Source: Clostridia bacterium (GTDB lineage Bacteria > Bacillota > Clostridia > Oscillospirales > CAG-272). From it: 10,429 bases of DNA. The DNA lies in assembly GCA_017540285.1 (NCBI GenBank), contig JAFYBI010000404.1, positions 1 to 10,429 on the forward strand, in the 5' to 3' direction. Below are positions 4,552 to 10,429 of this stretch, in pieces. The number at the start of each line of letters is the position of its first letter. Positions within the stretch are counted from its first letter, which is position 1. Below the pieces are notes generated by a model. The model did no database searches, was not told where the DNA came from, and worked only from the letters and a program-made list of their open reading frames with translations. The translations under genes were made by a program, and so were the position numbers.

Positions 4552-7500
4552 TCAGATCACGTTCATGAAATACCGCATCCGGAGCTTTTCGAGCGCCGGG
4601 AGGGCGGCATAGACCGATGCCTGGATCTCCTTCAGATATTCGGCAAGCGTTCCGAGCTCGCGGAAGGAGAGGGTCCCGCCGAATTCTTCCTTTTCGATGA
4701 GGTTCATCACATCGGTGATCCGATGCTTGGAGATGTCTGCGTAATCCTCGTTGATGCGCACCGCATATTCCGTGGGCAGTTCCCCGGTCTGCGGCGGCAC
4801 GCCCAGTCCTCCGAAGAGGTCGAAGATGCAGTCCGTGATGGCGCGGGCGGACTTGTGGATATCCGTCTCGCCGGCCTGATACTTCCGTTCGTCGAGTGCG
4901 TCGTCCACGAGCTTCTTCCGCTTGTAGGAGGCGCGTCCGGCACGGATCTTGAGGATCGTCCAGATCGCGGCGAGGATGAGGATCGCGCCGAAGATGACGG
5001 ACAGCGTGATGATCAGCGCCGTGTAGTCGATCTCTTCCTCGGTGCCGAGGTCGACGACGATCTCTTCGGGCGCCGTGGTGTCGCGGACCGTGATCTTCGA
5101 CTGGTCGAGACCGTGCGAGGAGGACGACGATTCGACGGTGTTCGGATCGTACATCTCTTCCATGAAGGACGGCGTGCATTCGTACAGCACCCAGCCCATG
5201 GAGGGATAGTACACTTCGATCCAGGAGTGCGCGTCGTAGTCGCGGACGCTCGTCCGGTAGGTCGAGACCGCCTCGGGATCGTACGTGCGGTTCCAGCTGT
5301 TGGCGATGTAGCCCTCGTCATAGCGGACGGCGAAGCCCAGCTCACGCAGCAGCGCGATCGCGGAGGTCGCGAAGTGCACGCAGTAGCCCTGCTTCACTTC
5401 GAAGAGGAAGGCTTCGAGGTTGGACGGGGATTCGACGTGGTCGGCGGTCACGGGATTGCCCGCTTCATCGAGGACGGGCTGTCCGTTCTCGTCGAGCACG
5501 GGCTCCTGCTCCACCTCGGGATCGAGCGTGTAGGTGTAGTTCTCGCGCAGGTAGTTGAGGACCGCCATGATCGCCTGATGCCGCGGGATCGTCTCGCCGG
5601 TCGCGGCGTCGGTGAACCACGAGGTCGTGACGTTGCCGTATTTCTCGGCGTTTGTCATGCGCTTGATCTGGTTCTCGTTCTTGGTTTCGAGATAGGACTT
5701 GTCGTGTACGTACTTCTCGCCCATCACGATGCCCGCGTCGTCGAGGATCTGCATCGCGAGATCGTGGATGGCGTCGCTGCCGAACGTGGTCCGGTAGGTC
5801 GACTCGGCGTAATCGCGGTAGTCGATCTCCTTCTCATAGGCGTTCATGTAGGTCTTCCGCTCGGAGGACGTCATGCCGAGGTACATCGTGACAAGCTGGT
5901 CGGTCTTGTACCGGTAGCCGTGCGCCTCGCATTCGGCCTCGAACTGGTCGGCGAGGAAGGTGAGGTCCGTACCGGTCATCAGGATCGTGCCGAGCGGCGT
6001 GTCGTATTCGTATTCGCGGTCTTCCTTGAAGAGAAGGTTCGAGTTGATCGCCGCCTGGATGGTATCGATGGTCTCGGCGTACATGTGCGCGCGGTTGTAG
6101 TACCAGATCGAGCCTTCGAGGTTCTGGGCGAGATCGGGGTGCTTCATGACCGGGTTGAAGGAGGAGGTGGAATAGGTCGTTCCCTCTTCAAAGAACCGGG
6201 AGGAGTAAATGCCGTCGTAGTAGGCGGAATACTTTTTCTGCGTGGGTTCGATGGAGCCGAAGTCCATGATCCCGAGGCCCGCGTTCATGATCGACGGGAC
6301 GAAGAGGATCTTCGAGGTGCCGCTGTTCCGGCGCACATGGACCTGGAACACGCGGAAGCCGAAGTTGTCGACGTTGCGGTACTGGTCGACCTTGTGGACG
6401 TCGAGCGCGGACGGATACACATACTTCGCGAAGAAGTAGGAGATGTTGTCGGGGGTGTAGGCCGATCCGAAGCGTTCGCGGTAGGCGATGACCTCTTCCG
6501 CGTCCGCAGAGGACCAGTAGTCGGTTTCAAGGTCGTAATTCGAGCCGATCCAGCTTCTCATGTAGACCGGAGCGGCATAGCTCGCCTCGGCGGTGAAGAG
6601 ACGCTGACCGGTGTACTGCGGGGTGTTGAAGTCGACGTTGCGCGGGTTCAGCTCGGCGACGCCGCCGTACATGGCGAGGGAGTTGAGGTCCACGTCGTCG
6701 CCCATGAGGTAGGCGGTGACGTAGGTCCGCGCGAGCTGCATCTTGTTGTTGATGAAGCCGATGATCGGGAAGTTCTTCTTGACCCCCGCGAGCGGGATCC
6801 AGATCGCGAGGAACGCGATGAGCATCGCCATGGCGCCGGCAAAACCGGAAGCCGCGCGGGTCTTGAAGTCGCGGACCGCTCCTTCGTTCTTCTTGCGGCG
6901 GGCAGCCTTGGCTGCGGCCTTCGCGTCGCTCTTGAGGCGGGAGACGGCTTCCGCTTCGTCCGCGTCTGGCTTCTTTGATTTTTTCAGCGCGACGGCGCGG
7001 GCGCGGAGGGCTTTCTTCTGCTCCTTCGCCGCGAGCCGTTCGGCCTTCCTGGCCTCTTTCGCAGCTTTCTTCGCTTCGATCTTTTCCCGCTTCTCACGCT
7101 CGGCCATGCGCTTTGCGGCTTTCTTGGCATCGGCCTTTTCCTTTTGGGCCTTTGCGTAGATCGCGGCGCGCGCTTTCCTGGCAGCGGCGACGGGAGATCC
7201 CGCCTCGATCGCCGTGTTGTAGGCGGCCGTCGCGGCGTTCTTCAGATTCCGCTTTTCTTCCTTCGCCGCCTTCTTCGCGGCTTTCTTCGCGCGCTTCGCG
7301 GCTTTTTTCGCTTCCTTCTTCTCCTTCCGGCGCTGGAAGACACCGCCGTAGATGCAGTCGAAGAGGTAGAGCGCGACCGCGCCGCAGATGAAAATCAGCA
7401 CGCACGCCAGGCCCTTATTCGAGCGGGTGATGTTGAACATGAAGACCGGGATCATGTACACGGCGCAGACGAACGCGACGCCGAGGGCCTTCACGCGCTT

Positions 7501-8139
7501 CGCCATGAAGAGGCCGAGCAGAAGCCCGGACACCACGATCACGGCGGCGACGGCGAATTTCAAAAGCCCCAGCCGGTCATAGGAGAACGGGTCATCCTTG
7601 ATGTACTGCATGTAGGTCGTGTACCCGGCGTTCGCCATGTTGGAGAACACGAGCTCCTTCACGCAGCGGAAGGATTCGAGCATGTACCCGACGGGATCGG
7701 TGTAATGCGAGAAGAGATAGGCCGCGATCCCGCCGATCACGATAAAGGGCGACAGGATGCGGGAAATCTTGTGCAGCGAGAGCGCCATCACGACGATCGC
7801 GACGAGCGCGCTCCAGAGGGCGATGAACGAGGCGGGCAGGACGATGTCCTCCGCCTTCGAGCCGTTGAGGATGACGATCTTCAACGCGTCGCAGAGGAAG
7901 AGGTTCAGGCCGAAGATGCCGAGGAAAAGGACCAGCGCGCGCAGGACCATGCCGATGACGGTGTATGGCGTCGTCATCGAGGCCGCGGGGCTGACGGTGA
8001 CGGGATCGAGCACCGCCTCCGCGCGGACCTTCGCCTGCTTTTTCTGCGCGGCGTCGATCTTTTCCTGAAGGGTCGCGTTCTTTTTCCTGCGGAAGAGTCC
8101 GCCCTCTCCGGAAATAAATTGTCGATTCACTTTATTCAT
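4552..8139 (-). CDS. Multi-pass membrane protein with an extracytoplasmic transglutaminase-like domain
   Basis: This 1195-residue protein has about six N-terminal membrane spans (residues 59-85, 100-121, 127-146, 193-213, 217-237, 242-263) and a Lys/Ala/Arg/Glu-rich cytoplasmic segment (271-425). A seventh span (431-451) leads to a large outside region (455-1037), a last span (1038-1066) and a 130-residue cytoplasmic tail. The transglutaminase-like core is near the end of the outside region: Cys920 in QGYCVHFATS, His971 in DAHSWIEVYYPSMGW and an acidic Glu987 in YECTPSF, the usual Cys-His-Asp/Glu arrangement; related proteins have GWIPFEPTPGF at the last position. This is the third gene of the MoxR-DUF58-transglutaminase trio (YebA in B. 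subtilis), longer than usual because of the charged insert and a large extra outside region (about 455-850). The substrate is unknown; processing of cell-surface or wall proteins is a guess. An AAGGGA site lies 7 bases before the ATG, inside a small hairpin. Confidence 0.88.
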   Translation of the reverse strand: MNKVNRQFISGEGGLFRRKKNATLQEKIDAAQKKQAKVRAEAVLDPVTVSPAASMTTPYTVIGMVLRALVLFLGIFGLNLFLCDALKIVILNGSKAEDIVLPASFIALWSALVAIVVMALSLHKISRILSPFIVIGGIAAYLFSHYTDPVGYMLESFRCVKELVFSNMANAGYTTYMQYIKDDPFSYDRLGLLKFAVAAVIVVSGLLLGLFMAKRVKALGVAFVCAVYMIPVFMFNITRSNKGLACVLIFICGAVALYLFDCIYGGVFQRRKEKKEAKKAAKRAKKAAKKAAKEEKRNLKNAATAAYNTAIEAGSPVAAARKARAAIYAKAQKEKADAKKAAKRMAEREKREKIEAKKAAKEARKAERLAAKEQKKALRARAVALKKSKKPDADEAEAVSRLKSDAKAAAKAARRKKNEGAVRDFKTRAASGFAGAMAMLIAFLAIWIPLAGVKKNFPIIGFINNKMQLARTYVTAYLMGDDVDLNSLAMYGGVAELNPRNVDFNTPQYTGQRLFTAEASYAAPVYMRSWIGSNYDLETDYWSSADAEEVIAYRERFGSAYTPDNISYFFAKYVYPSALDVHKVDQYRNVDNFGFRVFQVHVRRNSGTSKILFVPSIMNAGLGIMDFGSIEPTQKKYSAYYDGIYSSRFFEEGTTYSTSSFNPVMKHPDLAQNLEGSIWYYNRAHMYAETIDTIQAAINSNLLFKEDREYEYDTPLGTILMTGTDLTFLADQFEAECEAHGYRYKTDQLVTMYLGMTSSERKTYMNAYEKEIDYRDYAESTYRTTFGSDAIHDLAMQILDDAGIVMGEKYVHDKSYLETKNENQIKRMTNAEKYGNVTTSWFTDAATGETIPRHQAIMAVLNYLRENYTYTLDPEVEQEPVLDENGQPVLDEAGNPVTADHVESPSNLEAFLFEVKQGYCVHFATSAIALLRELGFAVRYDEGYIANSWNRTYDPEAVSTYRTSVRDYDAHSWIEVYYPSMGWVLYECTPSFMEEMYDPNTVESSSSSHGLDQSKITVRDTTAPEEIVVDLGTEEEIDYTALIITLSVIFGAILILAAIWTILKIRAGRASYKRKKLVDDALDERKYQAGETDIHKSARAITDCIFDLFGGLGVPPQTGELPTEYAVRINEDYADISKHRITDVMNLIEKEEFGGTLSFRELGTLAEYLKEIQASVYAALPALEKLRMRYFMNVI
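5455..5502 (-). repeat. Tandem 8-residue repeat inside the transglutaminase gene
   Basis: Two consecutive 24-base units encode PVLDENGQ and PVLDEAGN (residues 880-895), followed by a partial third unit, PV. The units are clearly related in protein and moderately diverged in DNA. They sit in an acidic loop (PEVEQE to TADHVE) just before the catalytic Cys920 segment, probably an exposed linker that can vary in length. Confidence 0.6.
6865..7329 (-). other. Lys/Ala/Arg/Glu-rich low-complexity segment in the transglutaminase gene
   Basis: Residues about 271-425 are made almost only of Lys, Ala, Arg and Glu, with runs such as KKEAKKAAKRAKKAAKKAAK and AEREKREKIEAKKAAKEARK. The composition favours a long highly charged helix or coiled coil. 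It lies between the sixth and seventh membrane spans, and by the positive-inside rule it is cytoplasmic. A break with a different composition (AYNTAIEAGSPV, around residues 306-317) divides it into two helical blocks. Confidence 0.75.
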
Positions 8140-8152
8140 GGGAAAATCCCTT
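8140..8152 (-). promoter_or_regulatory. Ribosome binding site of the transglutaminase gene inside a small hairpin
   Basis: On the minus strand AAGGGA (8147-8152) lies 7 bases before the ATG. The palindrome GGGATTTTCCC (8140-8150) can fold into a 4-base-pair stem with a 3-base loop that ends at the start codon and hides part of the ribosome site. The effect, if any, would be modest. Confidence 0.45.
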
Positions 8153-8176
8153 CATTATATCATTCGGGTCCGGGGA

Positions 8177-9880
8177 TCAGTGGGTCGCCGTCTGAAGCGT
8201 ATAGTGCCCGGTTTCATCCTTCACCGCGACAAGCTCGGTGAGGTCGACGCCGTCCTGCGCAAGACGGATGCGGCTCATCTCCACGTATTCGCGGCGGATC
8301 TTCACATCCTCGTACCGCTCCTCGGGGTTGAAGAGCAGGACTTCCGCCACGCATCCGGTCCCCGCGCCGCCGAAGAGCCCCGGGATCGCCGCGTACTTGT
8401 TCAGGGACAGCGGGTCGAGGTTCGAGGTGCAGATGCGGATGGTGACGTTGAGGGATTCGCTGATGAGCGGGAGCAGGCTCGTGACGTTCTCCTTCTCGGA
8501 GCACGGCGGCGTGGTCGCGAAGACGGGATAAACGGCGTCGAAGTCCTCGGGGCAGGTCAGCTGCACCGCGGCGACGCCTCCCTCCTGACGGCGGTCCGCC
8601 CAGATGAGGGTCACGTCGTTTCCGTTGCGGAGCTCGTTCAGCACCGCGCCGATCGACATCTCGACGACGCCGTCCGCGCAGAACTCGTCCATGTCGGGCG
8701 CGTATTCCGGCTTGATGATGCCGCCGATGGCCAGCGCGTTCTGGGTCTCGGCGTCGCGGCGTTTGCGCTCGGCCTCCGCGGTGTTCGCGGCACCCTGGGC
8801 CTCAGGCGTCCCGGAATCCTTCTTCCTGCGATGGAAAAGGGATTTCTTCTCTTGCGGCTCGGCGCGTCCGGCCTTCGACGCGGCTGCGCTGTCGATCATG
8901 TCGTCGATCATCGCCGCGGTGTCGAGACCTGCCGCGCTCATGCCGGCCCGCGCGCGTCTGGCAGCCTTTTTCGCCGCCGCGTCCGCCTTCCGCGTCGCTT
9001 TATCGGGCTTCGCGGCTTTGAGCTTCACGTGGCGGTCCTTCGGCTTGCGCGCGGCTTCCCGTTCGGCGCGTTCCCGTTCCGCGCGGGTGTTCTCGTCCTC
9101 GAAAACCTCCGGCGGGATGGCGCGGGAGAAGTCGCAGAGCATGTAGACGCTCTGGCTCGTGTTCGTGTTGAATTCCTTCACCATGAGCGTGCCGTCGACG
9201 GCCTTCGAGGAGAGCTTCCAGTGGATGCTCTTCAAGCTGTCGCCGGGGATGTATTCGCGGATGTTGCCGATCTCCGCCTTTTCGGTCGAGAAGACGAACT
9301 TCGCGGCGTCGTTCGGGATGTCCGTCGCGGAGGTGGCCATTTTCATGTGCATCCCGAGCTTGCGCGGGAAGACCAGCACGTTCTGGTAGATGTCCACGTC
9401 GAGGCGGATCGAGAACAGGCCGAGGAAGTCGGAGATATAGAGGCAGCGCACGCCGATCTCATACGTCCCGCGGTAGCGGAAGCTCGTCTCGTGGTTGACG
9501 ATGTAGCTCCCGAGCGGGGAGAGGGACATGGTGAGGGACTGCTCGGTGCAGCGGACGCCGTCCGGCTGAGGCACGCTCACGATGGCCTCGATGAAGGGAT
9601 AGGCGAAGGGAGAGGCGTTGATGATGCGCAGCTCGTAGTTCACCGGGTCGAGCTTTTCGACCTTCGTGATATCGGAACTGACGTAGATCCGGATCAGGGC
9701 CTTGCCGATGAGAACGTAGATCACCGACACCAGCGGCAGAAGCACGAGGAACCAGAACAGCACCGACGAGGCCGTCGCCCGGAGAGCCTGCGTGAAGACC
9801 AGCGCGAAGATGAGCAACAGGGCGTACAGGATCGCCGTCCGCCTGAATTTCACAAGGGGTCTTTTGATTACAGTATCCAT
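8177..9880 (-). CDS. DUF58 domain-containing protein with a charged insert
   Basis: This 567-residue protein has two N-terminal membrane spans (about residues 14-33 and 37-60), then a beta-rich region (66-190), then the DUF58 signature IREYIPGDSLKSIHWKLSSK (207-226) followed by LMVKEF. After it comes the first strand of a von Willebrand A-like fold (YMLCDFS, 246-252). The fold is then interrupted by a 130-residue charged segment (about 262-395) and resumes with DEFCADGVVEMSIGAVLNEL and the strand VTLIWADR. DUF58 proteins are usually near 400 residues; the insert explains most of the excess. The gene lies between a MoxR ATPase (39-base gap) and the transglutaminase protein (37-base gap), the order of B. 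subtilis yeaC-yeaD-yebA. MoxR ATPases are thought to act as chaperones for such vWA-type partners at the membrane. The Shine-Dalgarno site is weak (GAAAG about 13 bases upstream), so translation may depend on coupling to the MoxR gene. The biochemical role is unknown. Confidence 0.88.
   Translation of the reverse strand: MDTVIKRPLVKFRRTAILYALLLIFALVFTQALRATASSVLFWFLVLLPLVSVIYVLIGKALIRIYVSSDITKVEKLDPVNYELRIINASPFAYPFIEAIVSVPQPDGVRCTEQSLTMSLSPLGSYIVNHETSFRYRGTYEIGVRCLYISDFLGLFSIRLDVDIYQNVLVFPRKLGMHMKMATSATDIPNDAAKFVFSTEKAEIGNIREYIPGDSLKSIHWKLSSKAVDGTLMVKEFNTNTSQSVYMLCDFSRAIPPEVFEDENTRAERERAEREAARKPKDRHVKLKAAKPDKATRKADAAAKKAARRARAGMSAAGLDTAAMIDDMIDSAAASKAGRAEPQEKKSLFHRRKKDSGTPEAQGAANTAEAERKRRDAETQNALAIGGIIKPEYAPDMDEFCADGVVEMSIGAVLNELRNGNDVTLIWADRRQEGGVAAVQLTCPEDFDAVYPVFATTPPCSEKENVTSLLPLISESLNVTIRICTSNLDPLSLNKYAAIPGLFGGAGTGCVAEVLLFNPEERYEDVKIRREYVEMSRIRLAQDGVDLTELVAVKDETGHYTLQTATH
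8696..9097 (-). other. Charged low-complexity insert in the DUF58 gene
   Basis: Residues about 262-395 are rich in Lys, Arg, Ala and Glu (for example ENTRAERERAEREAARK, KADAAAKKAARRARAG, FHRRKKDSG and AEAERKRRDAETQ). The insert falls right after the first strand of the vWA-like fold, where the metal-site loop would be. It resembles in composition the insert of the neighbouring transglutaminase protein and is probably a flexible or helical cytoplasmic loop. Confidence 0.7.
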
Positions 9881-9919
9881 GTTTGGCTCGTTTCTTTCGT
9901 TGGGAGATGGGGAACGGCG

Positions 9920-10429
9920 TTATCTCTGGGTCTTGAACGGCGCTTCGACGGAGCGGAGGATCTCGCCGAGGATGTCGGCCTGGGTTTCCCGGTTGAGGCG
10001 GGCTTCCTGGCTGAGCACGATGCGGTGCGCGATGCCGGGGATGAAGACGAACGCGATGTCCTCGGGGAGCACGTAATCGCGGCCGCGGAGGAAGGCATAC
10101 GCCTGGGAGAGCTTCATGAGGAGCAGGGACGCGCGCGGGGAGGCGCCGAGGGAGAGCTTCGAGGACTTTCTCGTCGCGTGCACGAGACGCACGATGTAGC
10201 GGCAGATCTCCGGCTCGAGGGCGACCTGCTGGATGGCGGCGCGGATGCCGCGGATGGTCTCGACGTCGGTCACGGCGTTGACCTTTTCGATCGGGTTGAT
10301 GCCGCGGCGGTCCGTAATGATGTTGACCTCTTCTTCTTCGGTCGGGTAGCCCATCGAGAGGCGGATCGCGAAACGGTCGAGCTGCGCTTCCGGAAGCGGA
10401 TAGGTGCCGACGTAGCCGGTCGGGTTCTG
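9920..10429 (-). CDS. MoxR-family AAA ATPase, 5' partial
   Basis: The last 169 codons of a MoxR-type (AAA_3) ATPase are visible; the gene continues beyond the right edge, so the Walker A and B motifs are not seen. The visible part starts in the sensor 1 region (QNPTGYVGTYPLPEAQ) and includes LDRF, with the likely arginine finger, then LSMGYPTEEEE. The C-terminal lid domain has the conserved sensor 2 motif LGASPRA, followed by AFLRGRDYVLPEDI and a closing helix pair. It ends with TAA at 9920-9922, 39 bases before the DUF58 gene, and is presumably the first or an early gene of the trio (YeaC-like). Members of this family are thought to remodel or activate vWA-domain partners using ATP. Its promoter lies outside the window. 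Confidence 0.93.
   Translation of the reverse strand, partial: QNPTGYVGTYPLPEAQLDRFAIRLSMGYPTEEEEVNIITDRRGINPIEKVNAVTDVETIRGIRAAIQQVALEPEICRYIVRLVHATRKSSKLSLGASPRASLLLMKLSQAYAFLRGRDYVLPEDIAFVFIPGIAHRIVLSQEARLNRETQADILGEILRSVEAPFKTQR

Noticed and set aside
3835..6978. A very long plus-strand open frame (over 1000 codons) antisense to hom, mrnC and the transglutaminase gene
   Set aside because: It runs through the hom promoter, two hairpins and three well-recognised genes on the other strand. Its product is an Arg/Gly/Val/Asp-rich sequence without recognisable domains. It is explained by high-GC codon usage of the real genes, which keeps stop codons out of the opposite strand.
8153..8158. A TATAAT sequence with an extended -10 TG just before the transglutaminase gene (minus strand)
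   Set aside because: The position 17 bases upstream is a poor -35 (CACTGA), and transcription would start within or after the Shine-Dalgarno site. More likely chance in an A/T-rich gap inside an operon.
7144..8241. A 365-codon plus-strand frame opposite the transglutaminase N-terminus
   Set aside because: Same reason: antisense to membrane spans and to the Lys/Ala-rich block, with low-complexity product and no ribosome site or neighbours.

Overview
The window looks like chromosomal DNA of a GC-rich member of the Clostridia (Bacillota), probably a gut-type organism. The clues are a Mini-ribonuclease III, purine-rich Shine-Dalgarno sites, TATAAT promoters with 17-base spacers, a yeaC-yeaD-yebA type gene cluster, and the end of a multidomain alpha-mannosidase with a discoidin domain. 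The lineage is an inference. No rRNA, tRNA, CRISPR array, insertion sequence or phage gene was seen. Genes are tightly packed: the longest gene-free stretches are about 109 bases (1406-1514) and 103 bases (3945-4047), and both hold a hairpin plus a promoter.

Plus-strand block (1-2220). It opens with the C-terminal part of a family 38 glycoside hydrolase (alpha-mannosidase), followed by an InlB-type repeat and an F5/8 type C (discoidin) domain. After a hairpin and its own promoter comes a two-gene unit: yccF (inner-membrane YccF domain protein) and a small unrecognised membrane protein. A strong hairpin at 2225-2256 separates this unit from the convergent minus-strand genes.

Minus-strand block (10429 down to 2273), in transcription order. 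(a) The 3' end of a MoxR-type AAA ATPase, then a DUF58 protein, then a 1195-residue membrane-bound transglutaminase-like protein. This is the MoxR/DUF58/transglutaminase trio known from many bacteria (yeaC-yeaD-yebA in Bacillus subtilis), ended by a strong terminator at 4502-4539. (b) mrnC, encoding Mini-ribonuclease III. (c) A promoter inside a hairpin, then hom (homoserine dehydrogenase), coupled by a 4-base gap to a standalone double-ACT protein that resembles the regulatory half of aspartokinase without the kinase domain. Hom and the ACT protein point to feedback control at the aspartate-family branch to threonine and methionine.

Three things stand out. First, two unrelated operons (yccF and hom) begin with nearly the same composite element: a CCCCGTC/GACGGGG hairpin 33-35 bases after the preceding stop codon, the -35 box in its loop and the TATAAT box just after the stem. 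Second, the DUF58 and transglutaminase proteins each carry a long Lys/Ala/Arg/Glu-rich insert (about 130 and 155 residues) that the core families do not need. Third, hom has a degenerate C-terminal ACT region beside the intact standalone ACT pair. I did not find a clearly new defence or mobile system.
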